A DNA stretch of 64,000 bases, taken from NCBI RefSeq assembly GCF_030818485.1, contig NZ_JAUTAJ010000004.1, positions 186,001-250,000 of the forward strand, in the 5' to 3' direction. Below are positions 52,744 to 60,395 of the stretch, piece by piece (the stretch's first letter is position 1; the number at the start of each line of letters is the position of its first letter). The position numbers and the translations under genes were made by a program. The stretch is from Pseudoroseomonas cervicalis. Lineage in GTDB: Bacteria; Pseudomonadota; Alphaproteobacteria; Acetobacterales; Acetobacteraceae. The notes under the pieces are model-generated. The model saw only the letters and a list, made by a program, of their open reading frames with translations. It searched no databases and had not been told where the DNA came from.

Positions 52744-53850
52744 ATGAGCCTCAAGAAGGCGCTTCTGGCCGCGACCGTTCTGGCGCTGCCGCTCGCGGCC
52801 CAGGCGCAGCCTGTCACGGGCGTTTATGTCGGCGCCGGCGCCGGCTACAACTACCTGCAGGACGCCGACATCTCGGCTTCCGGCGCGACGCCGTCGATGG
52901 GCACCGCCCGCGGCGCGACGAACAAGATCGAGGCCGAGTTCGAGCATGGCTTCGGTGGCGTTCTGAGCATCGGTTACGGCTTCGGCAACGGCCTCCGCGC
53001 CGAGATCGAGGGCAACTACCGCCAGAACGACGTTGACACCCTGTCCGCCCGCGGCACGCTGCCGGGCATCGGTGGCACCGTCCGCAGCTACGGCGCGATG
53101 GTCAACGCCCTGTACGACTTCAACCTGGGCCTCCCGGTTGTTCCGTACATCGGCGCCGGCGTCGGTTATGTGTGGCACGACTACGACACCGTCCGCAGCC
53201 GTGGCCTCGGCCGCTCCAGCGTGACGATCGATGACGAGGACGGCCAGTTCGCCTTCCAGGGCATCGTCGGCGCCGCCTTCCCGATCGCCGCCGTTCCGGG
53301 CCTGGCCATCACCGCCGAGTACCGCTTCCTGGGCACCCTGGATCCGGAGTTCACCGCCGTCACCCGTAACACGGCTGGCGTCGTGACCTCGCGCACCAAG
53401 GTCGACTCCGAGAACTACAACCACTCGGTGTTCCTGGGCCTGCGCTATGCGTTCAACGCCCCGGTGCCGCCGGCCCCGGTCCCGGTTGCCGCTCCGGCGC
53501 CGGCCGCTGCCCCGGCCCCGGCCCGCACCTACCTGGTGTTCTTCGACTTCGACCGCGCTGACCTGACGGATCGTGCCCGCCAGATCATCGCCGAGGCCGC
53601 GCAGAACAGCAGCCGCGTGCAGGCGACCCGCATCGAGGTGGCCGGTCACGCCGACCGCGCCGGCTCGCCGCAGTACAACCAGCGCCTGTCGCAGCGTCGC
53701 GCCGACGCCGTGGCCGCCGAGCTGGTCCGCCTGGGCGTCGCCCGCTCCGCCATCACCGTCCAGGCCTTCGGCGAGAGCCGTCCGCTGGTCCCGACGGCCG
53801 ACGGCGTGCGCGAGCCGCAGAACCGCCGCGTCGAGATCGTCCTGCGCTAA
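52744..53850 (+). CDS. OmpA-type outer-membrane porin/peptidoglycan-binding protein
   Basis: The 368-residue protein has a signal peptide (KKALLAATVLALPLAAQAQ), an eight-stranded beta-barrel of the OmpA-like type (residues 22-240; GVYVGAGAGYNYLQDADI, GIGYGFGNGLR-like turns), a Pro/Ala linker (VPPAPVPVAAPAPAA) and a C-terminal OmpA domain. The latter has FFDFDRADLTDRA, the peptidoglycan site VAGHADRAGSPQYNQRLSQR and NRRVEIVLR. GAGGAG sits 7 nt before the ATG. Codon use (more GTT, CGT, GGT) differs from its neighbours as in highly expressed genes. Two GACTC sites lie upstream at 52678 and 52686. Confidence 0.93.
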   Translation: MSLKKALLAATVLALPLAAQAQPVTGVYVGAGAGYNYLQDADISASGATPSMGTARGATNKIEAEFEHGFGGVLSIGYGFGNGLRAEIEGNYRQNDVDTLSARGTLPGIGGTVRSYGAMVNALYDFNLGLPVVPYIGAGVGYVWHDYDTVRSRGLGRSSVTIDDEDGQFAFQGIVGAAFPIAAVPGLAITAEYRFLGTLDPEFTAVTRNTAGVVTSRTKVDSENYNHSVFLGLRYAFNAPVPPAPVPVAAPAPAAAPAPARTYLVFFDFDRADLTDRARQIIAEAAQNSSRVQATRIEVAGHADRAGSPQYNQRLSQRRADAVAAELVRLGVARSAITVQAFGESRPLVPTADGVREPQNRRVEIVLR

Positions 53851-53875
53851 TCGCGCAGCCGGTCACGGCCAAGGG

Positions 53876-53904
53876 AAAGGGCGCCTCCGGGCGCCCTTTT
53901 TCTT
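53876..53904 (+). terminator. Intrinsic terminator of the OmpA-type gene
   Basis: AAAGGGCGCC pairs with GGCGCCCTTT around TCCG (stem 53876-53885 / 53890-53899), followed by further Ts and CTTTT. Confidence 0.93.
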
Positions 53905-53954
53905 TTGGGGCTTCGGGAAGGGCGGCACCGCTCGCCGCAGACCCGGCACAGAAA

Positions 53955-53986
53955 AAGGCCCGGCGGGATATCCCCCGCCGGGCCTT
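53955..53986. terminator. Second, bidirectional terminator facing the secreted-protein gene
   Basis: A perfect 13-bp stem, AAGGCCCGGCGGG with CCCGCCGGGCCTT, closes a 6-nt loop. The minus-strand side is followed by TTTTCTG, so it can end transcription of the gene at 54079-54639 as well as read-through from the left. Confidence 0.85.
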
Positions 53987-54037
53987 CTTCATCTGTCCCG
54001 CTGCCGCGTTGAAAACCCGCGCCGCGGCCTCTGTTCC

Positions 54038-54079
54038 GCGCCCCGCCTCCCCACCAGGCGGCGGCAGCCCGACAAAAAT
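54038..54079 (-). repeat. Dispersed 3'-end repeat, copy after the secreted-protein gene
   Basis: On the minus strand the TAA stop is followed at once by TTTTTGTCGGGCTGCCGCC, then GCCTGGTGGGGAGGCGGGGCG. It has the same parts in the same order as the copies at 6981, 9187 and 50810. Confidence 0.7.
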
Positions 54080-54639
54080 TAACGGACGGCGACCTGGGTC
54101 TGGGGCTGGGCGGGGGCGGCGGCCTGGGCCGGCGCCGGGGTGCTGCGGCGCGGCGTGGCCTGGGCGCTGCGGGTGGCCGGGGCCGGGCAGGCCGCGGCGT
54201 CATAGGGGTTCAGCACCTTCTGCTCCAGCGACAGGCTGGCCAGCGCGGCCATGCCGTTCTGGCTCAGCGCCTGCTGGAAGAGCGGCGCCACGTTGCGGCA
54301 GAAATGCGAGCCCTGGCGGATGCCTTCCTGGCTCTGCGCATTGGCCAGGGTGGTGATGTAGCCATCCATCTCGCGCTGGGCGCGGCCGCCATGGACGCGG
54401 CGGAAATGCCCGGTCAGCTCGCGCCAGGCGGTGCCCAGGTCGCGCTGATGCCGCGTGACGAAGGCGTTGTAATCGTCATGCTGGTTGCAGGAGAGGGCCG
54501 CGACCATCAGCTGGCTCTGCAGCGCCCGCACCGCCATGGCCGATTGCTCGGCAGGCCGCAGGCAGGTCTGGGCGGCCGCGGGCAGCGCCACGGCCAAGGC
54601 AAGGGCGGACCCTGCCAGGAATGTCCGGATGTGAACCAT
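54079..54639 (-). CDS. Secreted protein of unknown function
   Basis: The 186-residue product has a signal peptide (MVHIRTFLAGSALALAVALP, cleaved near AAAQ) and a helical domain. Conserved-looking segments are CLRPAEQSAMAVRALQSQLM, LSCNQHDDYNAFVTRHQRDL and GSHFCRNVAPLFQQAL. Cys at about 26, 51, 113 and 148 could form disulfides in the periplasm. A Pro/Ala/Gln-rich tail follows. I cannot assign a function. It ends in the T-run of a dispersed repeat. Confidence 0.75.
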   Translation of the reverse strand: MVHIRTFLAGSALALAVALPAAAQTCLRPAEQSAMAVRALQSQLMVAALSCNQHDDYNAFVTRHQRDLGTAWRELTGHFRRVHGGRAQREMDGYITTLANAQSQEGIRQGSHFCRNVAPLFQQALSQNGMAALASLSLEQKVLNPYDAAACPAPATRSAQATPRRSTPAPAQAAAPAQPQTQVAVR

Positions 54640-54789
54640 GTGACGGGACCCCCTCTTCCCGATGACGGAGCCGCGAGCGGTCCCGTTTCGGTTCTATATC
54701 AGAGCGGGGGCGTTGCGAAGCGGCATCGGAATGATGCTTTGGCAATCCGTTACGCGGCAGGATGAGGATGCGGCGTGAGCTTCGCGGTC

Positions 54790-56052
54790 TCAGCCCGCGG
54801 CGCGGATCGCCTGCTGCATGGCGGTAAGGCCGGCCAGGAAATCCTCCATCTCCATCGCCTCGGCCGGGTTGTGCGAGCCATTGCGGTTACGGATGAAGAC
54901 CATGGCGGCCGGGGTGCCGCGACGGACGAACTCCGCCGCGTCATGCCCGGCGCCGGAGGCGAGGGTGACGGGTTCGGGCAGGGCGGCCTCGATGGCGGCG
55001 CGGGCCGTCTCGTCCAGCAGCACGGGGGCGGCGCGGACGGCCTGGCCGAGGTCGAAGCGCACGCCGCGGCGGGCGCCGATCTCGGCCATGCGGCGCGGTA
55101 GCAGCGCGCCCAGCTCCTGCAGCACGGCGGGCTGGGCGCTGCGCAGATCCAGGCTGAAGCGCACCGAATCGGGGATGCGGGTGGCGGTGGCGCTGGCCGG
55201 GTCGATCCAGAGCTGGCCGGCGGTCAGCACCAGATCGGCGCCCTCCTGCAAGGCGCGGCCCCAGAGCGTGTCCAGCTCGTGCAGCAGCTCGGCCACCGCC
55301 AGGGCCGGATCGCGCCGCAGATGGCGCGGCACGGCGCCGGAATGCCCGGCCTCGCCAATGCAGGCCGCGCCGGGATAGCGCACATGGCCGCGCACCGCGG
55401 AGACGGCGGCGGCCGGCAAGCCGCGATCGACCAGCACCGGGCCCTGCTCGATATGCAGCTCCCAGAAGAAGGTGGTGCGGCGCAGCTCGGGCAGGGGCGT
55501 GCCGCTGCCGGCGGCGTCCGGGTCGGCGCCCTGCTCGCGCATATGCTCGGCCAGGGTCCGGCCGCTGTCGCGGCGCGGGATGGCGAGCTCCGCGGCGCCC
55601 AGCGCGCCGAAGGCGGCGCGCAGCCCGACATGCGGGGCGCCGAACCAGGGGGATTCCTCGCCGCGCAGCGCGACGGCGCGCAGGGCCCGGCCCTCCTGCA
55701 GCGCCTGGCGGGCGCAGAGCAGCCCGGCCACCACGCCGGCGGCGCCGTCGAAATTGCCGCCCTGCGGCACCGAATCCATATGGCTGCCGCAGGCGGGGGC
55801 AGGGGCCTCGCCCAGGCCGGGCGGCTGCATCCAGAGATTGCCGGCGGCGTCCGACCAGGCCTCCAGCCCCTCGGCCCGGGCGATGTCGGCCAGCGCGGCC
55901 AGGCAGGCGCTCTCCGCATCGCCATAGGCCGGGCGGGTCACGCCCTCCCCATCCGCCGAGAGCTGGCGGAACAGCGCCAGCAGATGCGCGGCCAGGGCGG
56001 CGTCGGAACGGGGAGCGAGCATCAGAAAGTCCGTCAAATCGGAAAAATCCAT
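54790..56052 (-). CDS. M20-family Zn hydrolase (N-carbamoyl-amino acid/allantoate amidohydrolase type)
   Basis: The 420-residue enzyme has the hydantoinase/carbamoylase layout: GSHMDSVPQGGNFDGAAGVV with metal-binding His and Asp, LRGEESPWFGAP with the catalytic Glu, LHIEQGPVL, and the late ASGAGHDAAEF and RNRNGSHNPAEAM. It cleaves N-carbamoyl amino acids, ureidoglycolate- or allantoate-like compounds; substrate undecided. In AGHSGAVPRHLRRDP it has the ligand-binding Arg/His region. It is preceded on the same strand by a frameshifted HTH gene that may have regulated it. Confidence 0.88.
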   Translation of the reverse strand: MDFSDLTDFLMLAPRSDAALAAHLLALFRQLSADGEGVTRPAYGDAESACLAALADIARAEGLEAWSDAAGNLWMQPPGLGEAPAPACGSHMDSVPQGGNFDGAAGVVAGLLCARQALQEGRALRAVALRGEESPWFGAPHVGLRAAFGALGAAELAIPRRDSGRTLAEHMREQGADPDAAGSGTPLPELRRTTFFWELHIEQGPVLVDRGLPAAAVSAVRGHVRYPGAACIGEAGHSGAVPRHLRRDPALAVAELLHELDTLWGRALQEGADLVLTAGQLWIDPASATATRIPDSVRFSLDLRSAQPAVLQELGALLPRRMAEIGARRGVRFDLGQAVRAAPVLLDETARAAIEAALPEPVTLASGAGHDAAEFVRRGTPAAMVFIRNRNGSHNPAEAMEMEDFLAGLTAMQQAIRAAG

Positions 56053-56167
56053 TTTGCTGGACGATGCGGAGCTGTCAACGCGGAAAGCTCGGCTTGAGGG
56101 GGCTTTGCCCCCTCCAACGCACCCCTTCTTTTCCCTGGGCAGGGGACAGGATCCCCTGCACCCGCCT

Positions 56168-57032
56168 TCAGGCGGCGAGCAGGGCGCGCAGGCGCTGCGC
56201 TGCCACCTCGCCCTTCAGCGCGCCCTGCCAGAGCCGCTGGGCCAGGTCGCGATACAGCGCGACCGTCGCCGGCTCGGCGCTCAGCGTCGCGATGCCGGCG
56301 GTGACATTGGGGTATTCGCCGAGGCGGAAGGGGCTGACGGCGACGCGGTCCGGCCCGCCGCCCAGCAGCACCTCGAAGGTCTGGCTGGGCGGCACCGCCT
56401 CCAGCAGGCCGATCTGCACGCCGATCGGCGGCGCCTCCAGGCGCTGCGCGATGGCTTCCACCTCCTCGCGCGCCCAGGCGCGGCGCTCGGCGCGGATCGT
56501 GTCGGGCAGGTCGTCGCGGCCGGTCAGGCCGGTGCGCAGCAGCTGCGCCAGCCGGGGCAGGGCGATCAGCGCGGTCAGCGGGCGCGGCCGGGCCGCGTGC
56601 TGGGCGCGGCGCTCCTCCAGCACGGCCAGCGCCCGGGTGGCGCCGGCGGCGGCCTCCGCATCGCCGGCCGTCGCCTCCTGCAGCATCACCCGCAGCCGCT
56701 CGGGATAGGCGGGGGAGGCGAGCAGGATGGAGATCGGGTCGAAGCAGGCCAGGATCTGCTCGGCCTCCGCCTCGGCCTGGCGCATGCGCTCGAAGAAGCC
56801 GGCGCCGGAGGGGAAATGCTCGACCTCGATGCCGATCAGCGCGGCCAGCGAGACGCCGAGCAGGCCGGCCGCGCGCTCGAGCAGGTCGAGCCGCGGGATG
56901 CCGTCCTTCTCATAGGTGTAGAGCGCGGCGCGGGAGATGCCGAGCCGCGCGGCCACCACCTCGGGCGCGAGGCCAGCGCCCAGGCGCCAGGCCCGCAGCC
57001 GGGGCGCCGATCTGCCGCATGTCCAGCGCCAT
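56168..57032 (-). pseudogene. HTH (XRE-like) regulator disrupted by a one-base frameshift
   Basis: The frame open from 56959 to 56168 lacks its N-terminus. The missing part is found upstream in another frame: ATG57032 reads MALDMRQIGA, and after a run of four Gs (57001-57004 on the plus strand, Cs on the coding strand) the other frame reads RLRAWRLGAGLAPE directly into VVAARLGISRAALYTYEKDG. Removing one base from the run gives MALDMRQIGARLRAWRLGAG..., a complete XRE-type helix-turn-helix. The remainder is a ~200-residue all-alpha sensor-like domain (FPSGAGFFERMRQAEAEAE). Either a real mutation or a sequencing error in a homopolymer. About 287 residues when repaired. Confidence 0.8.
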
Positions 57033-57050
57033 CCGGATGGCCGCGCCGGG

Positions 57051-57302
57051 TCAGGCGATGATGTCGGGGACCAGCCGGCTTTCCAGCCAGGCGATCTCGT
57101 CCTTCAGCTTCAGCTTGCGCTTCTTCAGCCGCTGCAGCTGGAGCTGGTCGGCGACCGAATGCTCCAGACGGGCGATCACGGTGTCGAGATCACGATGCTC
57201 GCTGCGGAGCTCGTGCAGCTGGCGCAGCAGGGAGTCACGGTCGGCCAGGATGGGCCTCATCGGTTGGTCGGTTTGAGTCGCATCTGCGCTCGGAAACGCC
57301 AT
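57051..57302 (-). CDS. YdcH/DUF465-family small protein
   Basis: The 83-residue protein contains the short coiled-coil of the family: LADRDSLLRQLHELRSEHRDLD, then TVIARLEHSVADQLQLQRLK and KRKLKLKDEIAWLESRL. The Lys-rich KKRKLKLKDEIA is diagnostic. Function unknown; these proteins are abundant in alphaproteobacteria. The start at 57302 gives a ~14-residue leader; ATG57260 is the alternative. It is divergent from a second family member at 57477. Confidence 0.82.
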   Translation of the reverse strand: MAFPSADATQTDQPMRPILADRDSLLRQLHELRSEHRDLDTVIARLEHSVADQLQLQRLKKRKLKLKDEIAWLESRLVPDIIA

Positions 57303-57476
57303 ATCATGTCCGGGCGTGGTCGCACAGCATGGTCTGACCATCCGCTCCGCTTCCGCCGCTGGTCGGGGTTGCGGAACAGGGGGGAGGCGGCTGAAGCGGC
57401 CCGTCCCGGAAGGGCGGGGTGACGGCTCCTCGTCGTGGCTCCCGCGCTTCCGCGCCAGCAACCTCAGGAGGATCGC

Positions 57477-57653
57477 GTGCCGATGATGCAACAGCCACGC
57501 CTGCGCAGCCTGCAGGAGCGCCATGCCACGCTGGAGCGGCAGATTGCCGAGGAGGGCAACCGGCCGCAGCCGGATGCCGGAACGCTGATGCGCCTGAAGC
57601 GCGCCAAGCTGCGCCTCAAAGAGGAAATGCAGCGCCTGTCCAGCGCCCGCTGA
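57477..57653 (+). CDS. YdcH/DUF465-family small protein, second copy
   Basis: The 58-residue product (VPMMQQPRLRSLQ... read from GTG) carries RLRSLQERHATLERQIAEEG and LMRLKRAKLRLKEEMQRL, the same Lys/Arg-rich coiled-coil as its divergent neighbour. GTG57477 is preferred because AGGAGG stands 5 nt upstream; ATG57483 is 11 nt away. The two genes start about 175 bp apart in opposite directions. Confidence 0.78.
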   Translation: MPMMQQPRLRSLQERHATLERQIAEEGNRPQPDAGTLMRLKRAKLRLKEEMQRLSSAR

Positions 57654-57664
57654 ACAGGTCTTGC

Positions 57665-57689
57665 GGCGTCCCCGCCAAGCGGGGGCGCC
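57665..57689 (+). terminator. Possible terminator after the second YdcH gene
   Basis: GGCGTCCCCGC pairs with GCGGGGGCGCC with one wobble, followed after GTGCCTG by TTTTC. The rest of the gap to 57974 (321 bp from 57654) is GC-rich with further hairpins (around 57780-57830) and no gene I can support. Confidence 0.45.
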
Positions 57690-57974
57690 GTGCCTGTTTT
57701 CGCACCGCCCGGTCTTCGCGCCGGTGCCCTTGCGGGCCGGCCTCGTTTCCCGCCGGGCCGGGTGCCTGTTTCCTGCGGCCGGCTGTCCGGCCGGAAGGTC
57801 CGGCCAAAGGCCGGGCCGGCCCTGCCGCCGGGGCGCTGACCGTCCGCCGCCGCCTGTTGCCGGCCTGCCATGCCGGAGGGATGCGCGGGGCAGGGCGGCG
57901 ATTTGGCCCTAGGTGGCCAGGGTGACGGGGCCTATAAGCCCCCATCCTTCATCCCTGGAGCAAAGACACACGGC

Positions 57975-58223
57975 ATGGACGCCTCGGATATCACGCGCGT
58001 GCAGACCTATCTGCGCCGGCTCTTCGGCACCGACCGCATCAACCTGATCCGCCCGGCGCGGCCGGGGCTGTCGGTCGAGGTGGCGGTCGAGGACGAGGTG
58101 ATCGGCACGCTGCACCGCGACACCGAGGATGGCGAGATTTCCTACTCCGTCCATCTGACGATCCTCGAGGAGGATCTGCCGCCGGTGCCCAAGGCGGCCG
58201 CGCGCCCGGCGCCGCGCCGGTAA
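57975..58223 (+). CDS. DUF3126-family protein
   Basis: The 82-residue protein fits DUF3126, a family confined largely to alphaproteobacteria: DITRVQTYLRRLFGTDRINL, VEVAVEDEVIGTLHRDTEDG and ISYSVHLTILEEDL. It has no signal or membrane segment. A Pro/Ala/Arg tail ends it. The function is unknown. It is convergent with trcR across a strong terminator. Confidence 0.88.
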   Translation: MDASDITRVQTYLRRLFGTDRINLIRPARPGLSVEVAVEDEVIGTLHRDTEDGEISYSVHLTILEEDLPPVPKAAARPAPRR

Positions 58224-58237
58224 CCACCGCCCTGGCG

Positions 58238-58260
58238 GTGCCTCCCCTCCGGGGAGGCAC
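58238..58260 (+). other. Hairpin after the DUF3126 gene
   Basis: GTGCCTCCCC pairs perfectly with GGGGAGGCAC around TCC, 15 nt after the stop codon. No T-run follows; it probably protects the 3' end or assists the terminator 18 bp further on. Confidence 0.5.
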
Positions 58261-58277
58261 GCCGGACAGCGGACAGC

Positions 58278-58311
58278 AAAAAGGCGGGTCGCCGAAGCGA
58301 CCCGCCTTTTT
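58278..58311. terminator. Bidirectional terminator between DUF3126 and trcR
   Basis: A perfect 15-bp stem, AAAAAGGCGGGTCGC with GCGACCCGCCTTTTT, closes a CGAA loop. A-run and T-run on the two sides make it functional in both directions for the convergent genes. Confidence 0.95.
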
Positions 58312-58355
58312 GCATGCCCTGGCGCCAGCCGGGGCCGGAGAGAAAGGTGCCCTTG

Positions 58356-58399
58356 CAGCACCGCCCCTCCCGGCCCTGACCGGCAGCCGAGAGAAAAAT
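58356..58399 (-). repeat. Diverged copy of the 3'-end repeat after trcR
   Basis: On the minus strand the trcR stop is followed by TTTTTCTCTCGGCTGCCGGT, then a G-rich spacer and GGGGCGGTGCTGC. The order is that of the 9187 copy (T-run, CTTTCGGGCTGCC, ...GCGGGACGCTGC) but with more changes, so membership is likely rather than sure. Confidence 0.45.
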
Positions 58400-58962
58400 C
58401 AGGCGGCGTCCTCGTCCTCGGGGGGGAGGAGGGGGGCGGAGGGGTTGCCGCCGGCGGCGGTGATGGCCGCGTTCAGGTCGGACTGGCTGCAGAGGCCGAG
58501 GATCACCGGGTCGCGCGGCTTGATGTTGGCGCTGTTCCAATGGGTGCGGTCGCGCACCTTGGCGATGGTGTCCTTGGTGGTGCCGAGCAGCTTGCCGATC
58601 TGCGCCTCGGAGAGCTGCGGGTAGTTGCGCAGCAGGAAGGCGATGCCGTCCGGGCGGTCATTGCGCTTGGAGACGGGGGTGTAGCGGGCGCCCTTGCCGC
58701 GGCTCTTCGGCACCGGGATGGCGCTTTCCTGCAGGCGCAGCCGGGCATTCGGGTCGGCCTCGCAGCGCTGGATCTCCTCGCGGCGCAGCTGGCCGTTCTG
58801 GACGGGGTCATAGCCGACGATACCCTGGGCGACCTCGCCATCCGCGATCGCCTGCACCTCGAGCGGATGCATGCCGACGAAATCGGCGATCTGCTCGAAG
58901 CTCAGGGACGTCTTCTCGATGAGCCACACAGCGGTGGCCTTCGGCATCAGCGGCAGGGTCAT
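58399..58962 (-). CDS. trcR: TrcR/DUF1013 cell-cycle transcriptional regulator
   Basis: The 187-residue protein matches DUF1013: LPLMPKATAVWLIEKTSLSF, FVGMHPLEVQAIADGEVAQG, YTPVSKRNDRPDGIAFLLRN and IGKLLGTTKDTIAKVRDRTH. Two helix-turn-helix-like parts are visible, and the whole is nearly invariant across alphaproteobacteria. In Caulobacter TrcR associates with RNA polymerase at many promoters. The start at 58962 follows the family; longer readings are chance. With gcrA it is the second cell-cycle regulator in this window. Confidence 0.93.
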   Translation of the reverse strand: MTLPLMPKATAVWLIEKTSLSFEQIADFVGMHPLEVQAIADGEVAQGIVGYDPVQNGQLRREEIQRCEADPNARLRLQESAIPVPKSRGKGARYTPVSKRNDRPDGIAFLLRNYPQLSEAQIGKLLGTTKDTIAKVRDRTHWNSANIKPRDPVILGLCSQSDLNAAITAAGGNPSAPLLPPEDEDAA

Positions 58963-59017
58963 CGGAAACCTTACGAGTCGGTCGGGCAGCCCGCACAGGC
59001 CGCCCCAGATGCCGTTG

Positions 59018-59046
59018 CATATAGAGAGCGGGAAGGGAGGGGTCAA
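59018..59046 (-). promoter_or_regulatory. Sigma70-type promoter of trcR
   Basis: On the minus strand TTGACC (59046-59041) and TATATG (59023-59018) are exactly 17 bp apart. This predicts a start near 59011 and a leader of about 50 nt. Confidence 0.75.
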
Positions 59047-59080
59047 AGCCCGAGCGCCCGGCGCGGCGGAATGCCTGCCC

Positions 59081-59117
59081 CGACCCCATGGCCCGACCCC
59101 ATGGCCCGACCCCATGG
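59081..59117. repeat. 13-bp tandem repeat, nearly three copies
   Basis: CGACCCCATGGCC is repeated at 59081-59093, 59094-59106 and 59107-59117 (truncated). Each copy holds the palindrome CCATGG. It lies just upstream of the trcR promoter and about 90 bp before the divergent NAD-binding gene. Confidence 0.88.
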
Positions 59118-59206
59118 AAAGCGGGGGAAAGCTTTGGCGAGCGCGCCTTGGCGCCGGCCAGGGCGCCCCATATCGTCGGCAGACGCAACGAGCAAGGAGA
59201 TCGGCG

Positions 59207-60154
59207 ATGGCGACGCGCCCCGTGGCGGTGCTGTTCGGCGGGACGGGCTTCATCGGCAGGCATCTGGTGCCCCGCCTGGCGCGGCTGGACTACCAGCTGC
59301 GCATCGTCACGCGGAACCCGGAGGCGGTGCGGCCGCTGGCGACCCAGGGGCAGCTCGGCCAGGTCGAGCCGGTCTCGCTGCGCCTGTCGGATGAGGCGGC
59401 GATGGCGCGGCTGTTCCAGGGCGCCGATCTGGTGGTAAACCTGATCGGCATCCTGGCGGAGAAGCGGAAGGGCGATTTCCAGCGCCTGCAGGGCGAGCTG
59501 CCGGGGCGGATCGGCCGCGCGGCGGCCGCGGCCGGCATGGGCCGGGTGGTGCAGATCTCGGCGATCGGCGCCGATGCCGCCAGCGCTTCCGAATATGCGC
59601 GCAGCAAGGCGGCGGGGGAGGCGGCTTTGCGGGCGGCCTTCCCGCGCGCCACCATCCTGCGCCCCTCCATCGTGTTCGGGCCGGAGGACCAGTTCTTCAA
59701 CCGCTTCGCCGGCCTGGCGCAGCTCTTGCCGGTGATGCCGGTGGTCTGCGGCGCGACGCGCTTCCAACCGGTCTTCGTGGGCGATGTGGCGGCGGCGATC
59801 ATCGCCGCGGCGACGCGGCCGGAGGCGGCGGGCCAGATCTATGAGCTGGGCGGGCCGCGCGTCGCCAGCTTCCGCGAGCTGATGGGCTATGTGCTGGAGG
59901 TGACGGGGCGGCCGAAGCGGCTGGTGCCGCTGCCCGACGGGCTGGTGCGGCTGCAGGCGCGGCTGGGGGAGATGCTGCCCAACCCGCCGCTGACGCGCGA
60001 CCAGCTGGCGCAGCTGCAGCGCGACAATGTCGTCTCGCCCCAGGCGATGACGCTGGCCGATCTGGGCATCGCGCCGACAGCGATGGAGGCGGTGGTGCCT
60101 GGCTATCTGGCGCGGTTTCGCCCGGGCGGGGCGCGGCAGGTCCAGCCGGTCTGA
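59207..60154 (+). CDS. NAD(P)-binding protein of the complex I NDUFA9/atypical SDR type
   Basis: The 315-residue protein has a Rossmann start VLFGGTGFIGRHLVPRLAR and the NDUFA9-like blocks VNLIGILAEKRKGDFQRLQG, VVQISAIGADAASASEYARS and LRPSIVFGPEDQFFNRFA. The Tyr-x-x-Ser-Lys (YARSKAAGE) replaces the classical Tyr-x-x-x-Lys. In eukaryotes NDUFA9 is an accessory complex I subunit; bacterial forms are thought to act in quinone or respiratory-chain biogenesis. The start at 59207 has AAGGAG 8 nt upstream. Confidence 0.88.
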   Translation: MATRPVAVLFGGTGFIGRHLVPRLARLDYQLRIVTRNPEAVRPLATQGQLGQVEPVSLRLSDEAAMARLFQGADLVVNLIGILAEKRKGDFQRLQGELPGRIGRAAAAAGMGRVVQISAIGADAASASEYARSKAAGEAALRAAFPRATILRPSIVFGPEDQFFNRFAGLAQLLPVMPVVCGATRFQPVFVGDVAAAIIAAATRPEAAGQIYELGGPRVASFRELMGYVLEVTGRPKRLVPLPDGLVRLQARLGEMLPNPPLTRDQLAQLQRDNVVSPQAMTLADLGIAPTAMEAVVPGYLARFRPGGARQVQPV

Positions 60155-60218
60155 GAGGGCTCTAAGACCGGATCGGTCCTATCCGCATGACCGGGATGCA
60201 ATACTGATGCGATCCTGG

Positions 60219-60285
60219 AAGGGGGTTGCGGTTTTAAGGTCATAATTGCTGTCCTTTCGGCGCAATTAAGACTCGCAACCCCCTT
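60219..60285 (+). other. Nested inverted repeats upstream of gltD
   Basis: Perfect 12-bp arms AAGGGGGTTGCG (60219-60230) and CGCAACCCCCTT (60274-60285) enclose a second 7-bp pair, TAATTGC (60243-60249) and GCAATTA (60262-60268). Unpaired parts are 12 nt on the left, 5 nt on the right and a 12-nt apical loop. No T-run follows. The 241-bp gap 60155-60395 also has the small palindrome GACCG-GAT-CGGTC at 60166-60178. A structured leader or binding site for gltD is plausible. Confidence 0.65.
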
Positions 60286-60395
60286 CTGACTATGCCAAAG
60301 CTGCGCAGCCGGGGTGCGAGCCCCGCCCGCGCGGCCTGCGCGGGCGGCTGCCTCCGGCTCCGATCGTCCCTTCCTGCCCGAAGGACCTGCGCCCG

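Noticed and set aside
56096..56114. Terminator between the HTH pseudogene and the carbamoylase-family gene
   Set aside because: GAGGGGGC/GCCCCCTC forms a hairpin but is followed by AAGCCG on the minus strand, and the plus strand has no gene to end there.
60208..60231. Sigma54 promoter (TGG...TTGC) before gltD
   Set aside because: TGGAAGGGGGTTGC has the GG and GC elements one base too close for a -24/-12 site, and the TTGC is part of the inverted repeat.
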